Assembly (NCBI GenBank): GCA_038210985.1
Contig: JBBQWB010000003.1
Span: 1-64,000 of the forward strand
Length of the DNA stretch: 64,000 nucleotides
Reading direction: 5' to 3'
From: JAQUGA01 sp038210985
GTDB taxonomy: Bacteria; Bacteroidota; Bacteroidia; Bacteroidales; WCHB1-69
A program made the translations under genes and the position numbers. Positions 50,937-59,957 of this stretch are shown one piece after another. The notes beneath the pieces were generated by a model that was not told where the DNA came from, searched no databases, and saw nothing but the letters and a program-made list of their open reading frames with translations. Within the stretch, counting starts at the first letter, position 1. The number at the start of each line of letters is the position of its first letter.

Positions 50937-53900
50937 TTATTGATTTTTTTCAGATGTTTCTATGGTCAACTTCGATTCCTTTGCTTTCATTATTAATTTT
51001 TCCTCTTTTCGAGCTTTTGGATTAGTTACCACGTACAAAACAGGGATTAAGAACATGGTCATAAATTTTGACACAATTAAACCACCAATAACCGTTATCC
51101 CAAGAGGAGCCCAAATTTCGGAACCCATTCCAGTGCTTAGTGCCATGGGAACCATTCCCATTAGTGCGGCTAATGCGGTCATTAAAACTGGGCGAAGCCT
51201 CAAACGACCAGCTTCGGTAGTTGCATCGGTGATACTGTGTCCACGTTTGCGTAGTAAATTGGTATAATCCACCAAAATAATTCCCTGATTTACGTCAATA
51301 CCAATCAACATAATTAAGCCTACAAACGTAACAACACTCAACGTAAGTCCGGTAATTGCAAAAATCCAAATTACTCCAATTACGGTAAGTGGAACTGCCG
51401 ACATAATGATTAATGGATCTTTAAACGATTCAAATTGAGAAGCCATAATCATATAAACCAAAACAATAGCCACTATAAACATCATCCATAAACTACCAAA
51501 TGACTCTTGTTGATCTTTTAATTGACCTCCAAAATCGACCGAAATATCGGAGGGAATATTCATTTCTCTGATTCGCTGTTTTGCCAGATTGTTTGCTTCG
51601 CCCAAAGAGATGTTGTTCAAATCGGCTTTTATATAAACGACACGCTGTTGACTTTCATGTTCAATAATTAGGGAACCATAATTTTCGTTTATTTCAGCTA
51701 CTTCACTTAATTTCACTTTTTGACCAGTTAGCGTCGTTAAAATAATATTTCCAATGCTTTCGGCACTATTTCGATAAGCCGAGTCGTAACGAACTACAAT
51801 GTCGTATTCATCTCCATCTTCTTTAAATTGCCCTGCATCGGTTCCAAATATACTTTCGCGCACTTGTATGCCAATTAATCCCGAATTTAATCCAAGATTG
51901 GAAGCTTTTTGACGATTTATTTTAATTTGAAGTTCGCGTTTTCCTCTGTCGATGGTCGATTCTACATTACGCAGCCAGCTGATTCCACTAAATTCCTTCG
52001 TTATAATATCTGTAATTTGATTTATTTTATCTAAATTGCTTGAGGATAAGCTTATTTGAATTGGTTTTGAATTTCCCAAAAGTGCTGCCGACAATAAACT
52101 TCCACCCGAAACTTTGTATTTCTCAATTTCGGGAAGTTCCCCAATTTTTATGCTTAAAACTTCGGTAATTTCCCTTGATGATCGCTTGCGTTTTTCAGGC
52201 TCACACAAGCGAGCAATAATGGTTACGCAGTTTTTCCCTTCTTCAAAACCTACCGATGATAAAACGCCACTTTCGGTTTGTCCAACCACCGAAAACGAGC
52301 TTGCTAGTTCCGGAACATTGTCTTTTATAATTTTTTCGACTGTTTTTGCCACTTCTGCAGTTGCCACAGTACTTGTTCCAACCGGAGTTTGTAAAGTGAT
52401 TATTATATCCCCTGCATCAAATTCGGGAATATAATCGGTTCCAATATTTTTTCCAATAAATAAGGAAGAAACAAATAATACAACCGCCGCTATAATAATA
52501 AATGTCTTGTGTTTTAACGACCAAATCAACCAGTTTTTATAGCCGTTTTCGAGATTGATAAATTGACGTTCGGTCCAGTAAAATAATTTAGAATGTTTTC
52601 GATTCTTTTCTATGTTATGCGGACGTAACATTAAAGAAGCCATCATTGGAGTAAGCATCAACGATACAATCAGCGAAGCTAAAAGAGTAATGGCGGTTAA
52701 AAGTGCCAATTGACGGAAAATGATTCCAACAATTCCACCCATAAAAACCAATGGAAGAAAAACTGCCATAATAGTAAACGTGGACGCAGAAATTGCCAAA
52801 CCCATTTCGCCAGTTGCAAAAATGGAAGCTTGTTTTGGACTAATTCCTTTTTCAATGTGCCGCGTAATATTATCCAACACAATAATGGCATTATCGACCA
52901 CCATCCCAATTGCGATTGCCAACGACATCAAGGAAAAGATATTAATGGAATAACCTGCAATACTCATAAAAATGAATGCAACTATCAACGAAAACGGAAT
53001 GGATGCAATAACGATAAAACTACCTCTGGCATTTCTTAAAAAAACCAATACCACAATTATTACAAAAAGAGCAGCAAATAGTATCGTTTCGGTTAAATTT
53101 TTAATAGATGAACTTACTAAAACAGAACTATCTAACATTAATTGCAATTGAACATCGGGAGGTAATTCTCCTTGAATCTTTAACATCTCTTTTTTCACAT
53201 TTTCTGCTACTTCCAGAGTATTTGCTCCCGATTGCTTTTGGATTAGCAATCCTACTGCTTCTTTATTATCGTATCTAATTCGTTCATCTTTTTCTTTAAA
53301 TCCGTCGTTTATTGTTGCCACATCGCCCAGTCGAATCAACTTGCGGTTAAACATGATGAGTGGCATATCTTCTACTTCTTGAATGGAAGTAAATTCTCCG
53401 GGAATTTTTACGGCATAATCGTTCACTCCAATATTAATATTACCACCCGGAATGGCAATATTGCTCATTTTTATCATCTGAGTAACCAAAGACATGGATA
53501 AATTGTACGCTTTTAATTTTTCGGGCTGAACCTCCACTTGAATTTGGCGTTTTGGATTTCCAATTTGCATTACTGCACCTACACCTTCAATCTTTTTTAT
53601 GCGATTAACAATCTGATCATCAATAATTTTATTTAATCCTTCGTAACTTTCCTTCGCATTTACACCATAAATTAAAACTGGCATCATGGAGCTATTTATT
53701 CGCATAATAATAGGATTGCGAGCATCGGTAGGCAAGTGTCGTTTAGCCATTTCAATCATATCGCGAGCATTTGCCGAAGCATTGTTTAAATCGGCACTCC
53801 AATTAAATTGCAAGGTTATAAAAGATACGTTTTCTTTTGATTTGGAAGTAATTTTTTTCAAATCCTGTGTCCCCGAAAGCATTGATTCCAAAGGCTTGGT

Positions 53901-54089
53901 TACTTGTTGTTCCACCTCGTTTGCAGAGGCTCCTGGATAAACCGTAATAACCGTAAGTGTAGGCATTTCTACATCTGGCAAAACATCGGTAGGAAGACTA
54001 AAAAAAGCTACTAATCCCATCAACAAAACTCCTATAAATAGCATTGCTGTAAAGACGGGACGCTTAACTCCAATTTCTGGTAATTTCAT
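50937..54089 (-). CDS. RND efflux pump, inner-membrane permease (HAE1-like)
   Basis: The 1050-residue product has the full RND layout: helix 1 (PVFTAMLFIGVLLMGLVAFF), a large periplasmic porter domain, helices 2-6, a second periplasmic domain and helices 8-12. The proton-relay helix reads GMVVDNAIIVLDNI, with one Asp where AcrB has two, a form common in Bacteroidota HAE1 proteins. The late segments ASQFESFKDPLIIMSAVPLT and GIDVNQGIILVDYTNLLRKR are typical of drug pumps rather than heavy-metal pumps. It would export hydrophobic compounds with the MFP (19 nt upstream) and TolC-like proteins. Substrate unknown. Confidence 0.94.
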   Translation of the reverse strand: MKLPEIGVKRPVFTAMLFIGVLLMGLVAFFSLPTDVLPDVEMPTLTVITVYPGASANEVEQQVTKPLESMLSGTQDLKKITSKSKENVSFITLQFNWSADLNNASANARDMIEMAKRHLPTDARNPIIMRINSSMMPVLIYGVNAKESYEGLNKIIDDQIVNRIKKIEGVGAVMQIGNPKRQIQVEVQPEKLKAYNLSMSLVTQMIKMSNIAIPGGNINIGVNDYAVKIPGEFTSIQEVEDMPLIMFNRKLIRLGDVATINDGFKEKDERIRYDNKEAVGLLIQKQSGANTLEVAENVKKEMLKIQGELPPDVQLQLMLDSSVLVSSSIKNLTETILFAALFVIIVVLVFLRNARGSFIVIASIPFSLIVAFIFMSIAGYSINIFSLMSLAIAIGMVVDNAIIVLDNITRHIEKGISPKQASIFATGEMGLAISASTFTIMAVFLPLVFMGGIVGIIFRQLALLTAITLLASLIVSLMLTPMMASLMLRPHNIEKNRKHSKLFYWTERQFINLENGYKNWLIWSLKHKTFIIIAAVVLFVSSLFIGKNIGTDYIPEFDAGDIIITLQTPVGTSTVATAEVAKTVEKIIKDNVPELASSFSVVGQTESGVLSSVGFEEGKNCVTIIARLCEPEKRKRSSREITEVLSIKIGELPEIEKYKVSGGSLLSAALLGNSKPIQISLSSSNLDKINQITDIITKEFSGISWLRNVESTIDRGKRELQIKINRQKASNLGLNSGLIGIQVRESIFGTDAGQFKEDGDEYDIVVRYDSAYRNSAESIGNIILTTLTGQKVKLSEVAEINENYGSLIIEHESQQRVVYIKADLNNISLGEANNLAKQRIREMNIPSDISVDFGGQLKDQQESFGSLWMMFIVAIVLVYMIMASQFESFKDPLIIMSAVPLTVIGVIWIFAITGLTLSVVTFVGLIMLIGIDVNQGIILVDYTNLLRKRGHSITDATTEAGRLRLRPVLMTALAALMGMVPMALSTGMGSEIWAPLGITVIGGLIVSKFMTMFLIPVLYVVTNPKARKEEKLIMKAKESKLTIETSEKNQ

Positions 54090-54108
54090 GTTTGGTTTCT
54101 CCTACTAA

Positions 54109-55149
54109 TTAATTATTTTTCACCGTAACTTTCGACCCATCGGTTAATTTATTTTTGCCATCGGTTACCACCTGATCGCCAACAGATATGCCTTCGACTA
54201 CAATGTTTTCTCCAACTATTTGTTTTCGTTCAATTTTTATCATTTTTGCAATATTGTTTTTAACTACAAAAACATAATCCGAACTGGCTCCAGGCATGCG
54301 ATATAATGATTTTAAAGGAACTAAAATTCCATTTTCGGTTGCCAATTGAATGCTCACATGTGCAAACATTCCGGGTTTAAGCAACAACCCAGTATTTGGA
54401 TTTTCAACTTCCACTTTCACGGTTCGTGATGTTGGCGAAAACTCCGACTTGATTTTTTTTATTTTTCCAACAAATTGTTTATCCGGATATGCATCCACCA
54501 TAAATTGAACATCTTGACCAATTTTTACTTTTGCCAAATCCTTTTCTCCAACTTCAATTTCAATTTTTATCGGATTAAGTTGAACCAAGCGAACAATGCC
54601 ATTCTTAATCGACATATTGGCAACGTCAATAGTCGGGAAAATAGAAAAATTCTCTCCTTCGTTTAAAAAAACAGATACAATCGTTCCAGTAAAAGGAGCT
54701 CTGATTTCGGTATTTTTTTTCAGTAACTGAACTTTTGCCTCCGAAGCTTCAAATTTTGCTTTTAAATGGTCGTAATCCATATCGCTGATGCTTCCTTTGT
54801 CTTTTAATCTACTTACCCGCTCAAAATCTTTTTTCAAAGCCATGTTTTCGATTAATGCCTGAGTTAGCAATTCGCCCTGTAATTCGGCTATCAAATCGCC
54901 TTTTCGAACCGTTTGTCCTTCTTTGCAATACAGTTTTTCAACTCGACCAGGCAAAACCGGACTTAAATTGCTTTCCTGAAATGCCATTATGGAACCCGAA
55001 TAATCTAAAACTGGTTTATATTCTGATTCTTCGGTTGTTACGGTTGATACCAAAATCGATTTCTCTTCTGATTTTTCTTCCATTTTTTTGTTGCTACATG
55101 CCGAACCAAGAATCAGCAAAACGAACATTATAGTTATATTTTTTTTCAT
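54109..55149 (-). CDS. RND efflux periplasmic adaptor (membrane fusion protein), lipoprotein
   Basis: The 346-residue product is a lipoprotein: the signal (MKKNITIMFVLLILGSAC) has a lipobox with Cys18. After it come the barrel-sandwich/lipoyl hybrid half (EEKSILVSTVTTEESEYK, then LPGRVEKLYCKEGQTVRKGD with LIAEL), an alpha-hairpin (about 95-140), the second lipoyl half (TEIRAPFTGTIVSVFLNEGE) and C-terminal beta-barrel domains (KIKSEFSPTSRTVKVEVENP and the rest). It links the RND pump to the outer-membrane channel. It lies 61 nt after the TolC-like gene and 19 nt before the RND gene. Confidence 0.94.
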   Translation of the reverse strand: MKKNITIMFVLLILGSACSNKKMEEKSEEKSILVSTVTTEESEYKPVLDYSGSIMAFQESNLSPVLPGRVEKLYCKEGQTVRKGDLIAELQGELLTQALIENMALKKDFERVSRLKDKGSISDMDYDHLKAKFEASEAKVQLLKKNTEIRAPFTGTIVSVFLNEGENFSIFPTIDVANMSIKNGIVRLVQLNPIKIEIEVGEKDLAKVKIGQDVQFMVDAYPDKQFVGKIKKIKSEFSPTSRTVKVEVENPNTGLLLKPGMFAHVSIQLATENGILVPLKSLYRMPGASSDYVFVVKNNIAKMIKIERKQIVGENIVVEGISVGDQVVTDGKNKLTDGSKVTVKNN

Positions 55150-55210
55150 GTGATTGTATTTTTATCTTTAAATATCCTTTTTTTATTATCGTTAATTGAT
55201 TGCGATTTAA

Positions 55211-56698
55211 TTATTTATTTTCGTTTTGATGCGAGTTTCCAAGTACTTTTTGCAGATTTGTTTCCTGCATTCTGAATTCCAATCGGGAATCAATAAGCTC
55301 GTTGTATGCTTTTTGCCAAAGCAATTGAGCTTCTAAAACATCGGTGGTTTTTAACATGCCTTCGCTAAAAATGTCGTTGGTTTGTTTTAAGTTTTGCTCA
55401 GTTTGGTCGAAGGTGATTTTTGTCAATTGAATTTTGCGTTGAGCTTCATTATACAAATTCACCGCTTGTTGAACCTGCAAACCAATCATTTCCTGAGCCT
55501 CATCAAGTTTTATTTCTCCAATTTTTTGTCCATGTTTTGCAGCATTCATGGTGTGAAATCGGTCGCCCCAATGAAATAACGGAACTCGTGCAACTACGCC
55601 AACATTCCAATCGCCACCAAATTCGTTCACAAAACCCTTGTACGGATTTGGGTTAGCCATAGTATAATTAGCTGCTAAGGCAATATCGGGCATAAAACGC
55701 GAGCGTGCTACATTAACTGCTTCGTTGGTAATTTTTATTGATTTTCTCAACATTTCTATTTCAGGTCGTTGAGAAATAGCTTTGTTCCTAAAATTTTCAT
55801 CTATCAAAAGAGGAGTTTCCAAAATGGGAACATCTTCCACTTCAATATCCGTATCAATTGGTAATCCTATTTGTTGACATAAAGCCATTTTCGATAATTT
55901 TAATCCATTTTGCGCTTTATAAAGCATTAAATCGGCTTCGCTTTGTTTAACTTTCGCTTTCAAAACATCGTTGTTGGTTATTATTCCTTCATGATGTAGA
56001 TTTGTTAAATCGTAAACTAGTTTATCTAAAAGATTTTTGTACTCTTGAGCTAATTTCACTTTTTCCTTTAAACTTGCAACTCGCCAATAAGCTTCGTCAA
56101 CTTTATACAAAACATCCGAAGTTTCTAGTTTGTTATTCAAACAGGATATGTCCTCATTCAATTTTGCAGTGCGATATAAACTTTGCAATTTACCACCCAA
56201 AAAAAGTGGTTGAGTCATTCCCATATTGAGAACGTACAAGTTTTTTGAACCCATTTTCAATTGATCTTTTGGCAAATATGCATAACTGTTAAAAAGAGGA
56301 TTTCCATCTTCCATCACAATTGACTGACCTCCGATAGTAAATAAATCGGGTTTTAACGACATCGTTTCTGGATCGAATTTAAAAATAGGCAAATACTTAT
56401 CCTCGCTTAAAACCTGAATTTGCTTATTGGTTCGCAAATACGAACCAGTAAAATCAAAACTTGGTAAAAATTGCGTGTAAGCCGATTTTCTCAAATCTGT
56501 TGCCAATGCAGATTGTTCTTGCGAAGACTTTAGTTTTTGATTATGAAGCAAAGCCATATCTCGACATTGAATTAATGTAAGAGATTGAGCTTGTAAATCT
56601 GAGCTAATAATTTCCAAAATCAGGAAAAACACAACCAACTTAACATACTTAAGTTTCATCAAAATCACTTTAAGGTAAATTCTTTTTTTAGTTTTCAT
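55211..56698 (-). CDS. TolC-family outer-membrane efflux channel
   Basis: The 495-residue product has a signal peptide; of two possible starts, 56659 (MKLKYVKLVVFFLILEIISS) gives a more usual signal than 56698. It consists of two repeated OEP units with long amphipathic helices (LTLIQCRDMALLHNQKLKSS; FRNKAISQRPEIEMLRKSIK) and ends LEAQLLWQKAYNELIDSRLE, typical of TolC. It forms the outer-membrane exit duct of the tripartite pump and is the first gene of the operon. Its promoter (56728-56756) overlaps a 21-bp palindrome that matches one at the TetR gene, so repression by that regulator is likely. Confidence 0.93.
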   Translation of the reverse strand: MKTKKRIYLKVILMKLKYVKLVVFFLILEIISSDLQAQSLTLIQCRDMALLHNQKLKSSQEQSALATDLRKSAYTQFLPSFDFTGSYLRTNKQIQVLSEDKYLPIFKFDPETMSLKPDLFTIGGQSIVMEDGNPLFNSYAYLPKDQLKMGSKNLYVLNMGMTQPLFLGGKLQSLYRTAKLNEDISCLNNKLETSDVLYKVDEAYWRVASLKEKVKLAQEYKNLLDKLVYDLTNLHHEGIITNNDVLKAKVKQSEADLMLYKAQNGLKLSKMALCQQIGLPIDTDIEVEDVPILETPLLIDENFRNKAISQRPEIEMLRKSIKITNEAVNVARSRFMPDIALAANYTMANPNPYKGFVNEFGGDWNVGVVARVPLFHWGDRFHTMNAAKHGQKIGEIKLDEAQEMIGLQVQQAVNLYNEAQRKIQLTKITFDQTEQNLKQTNDIFSEGMLKTTDVLEAQLLWQKAYNELIDSRLEFRMQETNLQKVLGNSHQNENK

Positions 56699-56727
56699 GG
56701 ATTAATCCTATTTAAAATCATAATTTT

Positions 56728-56756
56728 CAAAAATAATACTTAGTTTATTAGACCAA
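56728..56756 (-). promoter_or_regulatory. Promoter of the RND efflux operon
   Basis: On the minus strand TTG (56754-56756), 18 nt, then TATTTTTG (56728-56735) fits the Bacteroidota consensus. The -33 TTG lies inside the GACC-N13-GGTC site at 56751-56771, a position that would let a bound repressor block the polymerase. Confidence 0.65.
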
Positions 56757-56771
56757 GATAGTCAGATGGTC
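56751..56771. promoter_or_regulatory. Putative TetR operator, efflux side (GACC-N13-GGTC)
   Basis: GACC at 56751-56754 and GGTC at 56768-56771 form an inverted repeat with 13 bp between. The same pattern and spacing appears at 57386-57406 before the TetR gene. It overlaps the -33 box of the operon promoter. Confidence 0.65.
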
Positions 56772-56791
56772 GATTTTAGGGTAAAAAAATT

Positions 56792-57376
56792 TTATCTCAT
56801 GGATATTCCATAAAATAAAATATTAAGTAAAGCCTCAATTTGACTATCCACATCTTCGTGCAATTCTTGCGATACAAAAAATGGATATTCAAGTCCTTTC
56901 ATAGCAGTAACAATAGCTAGTGAAGCGATATCCGTATCGGGAATGGCAAAAAAACCACGTTCGATTCCATCGTCAAGAATAGATTTAATAATATTTATTT
57001 CTTCTTTGTCAAAATTTTGGCGTGCATTCTCAATAAATGGCAAATGACTTAAATATTCATTTTTTATGGCATCATAAAGGTTTAATAAGTTTTTAAAGCC
57101 ATTCATTCTAATGTTTATGTATGTTTTTAATTTATCTTTTGGGTCATTGCAATCAGCTATTGAAGCTAAAATTTGTCCTTTAAGAATGGATGCTTCTTGT
57201 TGTATAACGGCTTTAAAAACATCCTCTTTGCTATTAAAATAATAGTACAACGAGCTTTTGCCCTTGCGATTGGCATTTGCAATTTGATTCATTGATGTTT
57301 TTTGGAACCCATACTTCCCAAAAATATTTCGAGCAATCTGAATAATAGCTTCTCTGGTTTCCTCTTTTGTAATCAT
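56792..57376 (-). CDS. TetR-family transcriptional regulator
   Basis: The 194-residue product has an N-terminal helix-turn-helix of the TetR type (IIQIARNIFGKYGFQKTSMN, then ANRKGKSSLYYYFNSKEDVF; residues about 9-55) and a variable helical ligand-binding domain. The recognition helix is within KSSLYYYF. It lies upstream of and in the same direction as the RND efflux operon, and matching 21-bp palindromes are found before both, so the natural reading is autoregulation plus repression of the pump, relieved by a pump substrate. The inducer is unknown. Confidence 0.92.
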   Translation of the reverse strand: MITKEETREAIIQIARNIFGKYGFQKTSMNQIANANRKGKSSLYYYFNSKEDVFKAVIQQEASILKGQILASIADCNDPKDKLKTYINIRMNGFKNLLNLYDAIKNEYLSHLPFIENARQNFDKEEINIIKSILDDGIERGFFAIPDTDIASLAIVTAMKGLEYPFFVSQELHEDVDSQIEALLNILFYGISMR

Positions 57377-57385
57377 TTGATTTTC

Positions 57386-57406
57386 GACCGTTTTGTTTGA
57401 ATGGTC
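57386..57406. promoter_or_regulatory. Putative TetR operator, autoregulatory site (GACC-N13-GGTC)
   Basis: GACC at 57386-57389 and GGTC at 57403-57406 are separated by exactly 13 bp, as at 56751-56771. On the minus strand it directly follows a -7 box TACTTTTG (57406-57413) and so covers the probable transcription start of the TetR gene. Confidence 0.62.
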
Positions 57407-57622
57407 AAAAGTACTATCAATTTTTGGAATGTGTGTAATAAAAAATCGAAATAACTTTTTTTAACAAACATTCGAGAATGGAAAAACATTAAACTATTGA
57501 TAAAAAACAGAAATACAGATATTTATATATTGTAATTAAGATTTGAGCTACTGTATGTTTAACCGAGATTTAAAGATTAGTAAAGTTGTTTATCGTTAAA
57601 TATAAAAAAATATTCAAATAAA

Positions 57623-57649
57623 TTAGTACTATGTATTGCATGGTACTAA
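57623..57649. promoter_or_regulatory. 27-bp palindromic operator before the PadR gene
   Basis: TTAGTACTATG (57623-57633), 5-bp centre TATTG, then CATGGTACTAA (57639-57649) is a near-perfect palindrome with one mismatch per arm. The TTG at its centre is the -33 box of the PadR promoter, so binding here would shut the promoter. PadR regulators are known to bind such palindromes at their own genes. Confidence 0.7.
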
Positions 57650-57666
57650 AATTATTATTAATTTTG
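57636..57666 (+). promoter_or_regulatory. Promoter of the PadR/PspC operon
   Basis: TTG (57636-57638), 20 nt, then TAATTTTG (57659-57666) fits the Bacteroidota consensus. The ATG is only 4 nt after the -7 box, so the transcript is predicted to be leaderless or nearly so. Confidence 0.65.
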
Positions 57667-57670
57667 CAGA

Positions 57671-58000
57671 ATGAATGAAGAAAAAAACATTACACAGTTT
57701 CGCAAAGGAGTTTTAGAGTTCTGTATTTTGTCGGTTTTATCACAGCAGGATGCGTATGTGTCGGATTTAATAGATGTGCTAAAAAAATCAAAGCTTATCG
57801 TTGTGGAAGGGACCATGTATCCACTTTTAATGCGATTAAAAAACGATGGATATTTGACCTATCGATGGGAAGAATCGAAAACTGGACCTCCACGAAAATA
57901 TTATCGCATTAGCGACGAAGGGAAAACCTATTTGTCGAAACTTGAAGAGGCTTGGCAGGAAATGGTTGAAACAGTGAACAAAATTAGAAATATAACGTAA
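57671..58000 (+). CDS. PadR-family transcriptional regulator
   Basis: The 109-residue product is a winged helix-turn-helix of the short PadR (PF03551) class: FRKGVLEFCILSVLSQQDAY, the recognition region LIVVEGTMYPLLMRLKNDGY and the wing WEESKTGPPRKYYRISDEGK. The short C-terminal helix (about 90-109) would form the dimer. It is followed after 19 nt by a PspC-domain membrane protein, a common pairing in Bacteroidota. A palindrome covering its own -33 box argues for autoregulation. The start at 57671 is supported by the usual N-terminus of the family. Confidence 0.93.
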   Translation: MNEEKNITQFRKGVLEFCILSVLSQQDAYVSDLIDVLKKSKLIVVEGTMYPLLMRLKNDGYLTYRWEESKTGPPRKYYRISDEGKTYLSKLEEAWQEMVETVNKIRNIT

Positions 58001-58019
58001 AACATAAAAAATAAATAAA

Positions 58020-59666
58020 ATGAAACGAACATTCACAGCAAACATAAACGGGTTGATTTTTCATATTGACGAAGACGCATACGAAAGACTTCAGTCATAT
58101 ATGCGTTCGATAAAAACTCATTTTTCGAATCAAGAAGGAACCGACGAAATAAGTTCCGATATAGAATCGAGGATAGCAGAACTTATGCAGCTTTTAATTT
58201 CGCCACAAAAACAGGTAATCACTATCGAAGATGTGGAGTCGATTATTAAGCAACTTGGCGAACCTCAAGAAATGAGCGATGAGGAACCTGCTAAAGAAGA
58301 AAAAAAAGAGGAAAAATCTCAATATTCAAACGTTGACAAACGTTTTTTTCGAGATCCCGATAATAAAGCAATAAGTGGCGTTTGTAGTGGAATTGCAGCG
58401 TATTTTAATATCGACCCGGTAATTATTAGAATAATATTTGTTGTATTGTTTATTATTGGTGGAAGCTCTTTATGGGTTTATGTTATTTTGTGGATAGCTA
58501 TTCCCGAAGCAAAAACTTCGGTTGAAAAACTACAGATGAAAGGCGAACAAGTGAACATCGACAATATCGAAAAAAAAATCAAAGAAGAATTTAAAGGAAT
58601 AGGTAAACGTATAAAAAATTACGGAAACGAAGCTTCGAACGCAATTCATAAAGCATCTAATAAAGTAAATCCTAAAACTGGAATCGAACGCTTTTTTTCA
58701 TTTGTTTTAGATGCATTTGGACATGTTTTTAAAGCATTTGGAATTATATTAGGAATTATATTTATTATGGTTGGTGTTTTTATACTAATAGGATTTATCT
58801 TTTCATTTTTGCGGGTGGATAACACCGTTTTTATCTCATCTATAGGCTTAACCAGTTTTTCTATTCCTCAACTTATCGATGCGTTTATGGATAGTACTTC
58901 CGAAAAAAGTTTATTCATTGTTGGATTATTGATAACCGTTGGAGTTCCTCTTATCATGTTGATATATAATGGAATGAAATTAATTTTTGGATGGCGTTTT
59001 GAAGTTCGTTTTTTGGGACTTTCAACCTTTTCAATCTGGATAGCAGGATTAATTTTTGTTGGTATTGTAGCTTTTCGCATCGCTAGCGATTTTAGCAATA
59101 AAGGTGTAGAAATTAGCACTGTAAAAATGGACAGTCCTATCGGGAATACCATTTATTTAAAGGCTTTATCGAACGACGAAATAAATGGAATTAGTGCAAA
59201 TAATACAAATTATTATACTGGCAGATGGAATATTGTGAATAATAAAAATTGTCAGATTTTATTTGGAATTCCTGAAATTACTGTTTTACAAAGCGAAACG
59301 AATGATTTTCAGCTTTGTATTTCAAGGTTTTCAAAAGGCCGAACCATAAAATACGCCAACGAACGTGCAAAAGGGATTCATTTTGAATACATACAATCAT
59401 CCGATACCCTTTTAATTTCGCCTTATTATCTATTAAAAGAAAACAGTATTTGGCGAAATCAGTATTTAAAAATCAGCATTAAAGTTCCCAAGGGAAAATA
59501 TCTTTTTATAGATGAAAGTTTGTCGCCTATTATTGGAGTAGATAAATTAAACGAAAACTTGCATCCTTTTATTGGTCGAAAAATGGATATATCTCAAAAT
59601 CCCGAATCGGGCGATAATGAAATAACAGAAAAAAGTGCGGGCGATAGTTTGAAAAAATCTAAATAG
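58020..59666 (+). CDS. PspC-domain envelope protein with C-terminal DUF4097-like region
   Basis: The 548-residue product begins with a cytoplasmic segment (about 1-95; FTANINGLIFHIDEDAYERL, then EISSDIESRIAELMQLL) with a leucine-rich helical part, then a PspC domain (about 108-165; FRDPDNKAISGVCSGIAAYF and the following two hydrophobic helices). At least three more membrane helices follow (around 235-265, 295-320, 333-355). The C-terminal 190 residues are beta-rich and lack cysteines or catalytic motifs. It is unusually long for a PspC protein, whose core is about 60 residues. It is cotranscribed with the PadR gene and may sense envelope stress; this is inference from domain and context. Confidence 0.85.
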   Translation: MKRTFTANINGLIFHIDEDAYERLQSYMRSIKTHFSNQEGTDEISSDIESRIAELMQLLISPQKQVITIEDVESIIKQLGEPQEMSDEEPAKEEKKEEKSQYSNVDKRFFRDPDNKAISGVCSGIAAYFNIDPVIIRIIFVVLFIIGGSSLWVYVILWIAIPEAKTSVEKLQMKGEQVNIDNIEKKIKEEFKGIGKRIKNYGNEASNAIHKASNKVNPKTGIERFFSFVLDAFGHVFKAFGIILGIIFIMVGVFILIGFIFSFLRVDNTVFISSIGLTSFSIPQLIDAFMDSTSEKSLFIVGLLITVGVPLIMLIYNGMKLIFGWRFEVRFLGLSTFSIWIAGLIFVGIVAFRIASDFSNKGVEISTVKMDSPIGNTIYLKALSNDEINGISANNTNYYTGRWNIVNNKNCQILFGIPEITVLQSETNDFQLCISRFSKGRTIKYANERAKGIHFEYIQSSDTLLISPYYLLKENSIWRNQYLKISIKVPKGKYLFIDESLSPIIGVDKLNENLHPFIGRKMDISQNPESGDNEITEKSAGDSLKKSK

Positions 59667-59957
59667 GAGTGAGGTTGTTTTGGAGGCTGAGCCTGTCGAA
59701 ACCACTGAATGATATAGAAATTAATGTGATTTTTTTCTTTGGTGAATCAATCTCTGTTTCCGATTTCGACGAGCTCAATCAGCGGTTGGAGGTTGAGCCT
59801 GTCGAAACCACTAAATAAAAAAAATCATTAAAAAACTAAGTTATCAAACTAAAGGTGTCAATAAATAAAACACTAATTAAACGTTTAAGCCTATAATTTT
59901 ATGTAAACTTGCATACAATAAATTGACGTTTAAAAGCGTATTATTTAAAACCTATTT
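59667..59957. repeat. Intergenic region with inverted TCGACAGGCTC repeats
   Basis: Two copies of the GGTTGAGCCTGTCGAAACC unit occur at about 59682-59703 and 59788-59811, with an opposed GATTTCGACGAGCTCAATC unit between them at about 59763-59782. The family is the same as at 8090-8275 and 20690-20780. The rest is AT-rich leader of the next gene. No small gene is supported. Confidence 0.65.

Noticed and set aside
52710..53039. 109-codon plus-strand ORF inside the RND gene
   Set aside because: It is an antisense shadow of the RND permease with Asn/His-rich low-complexity sequence.
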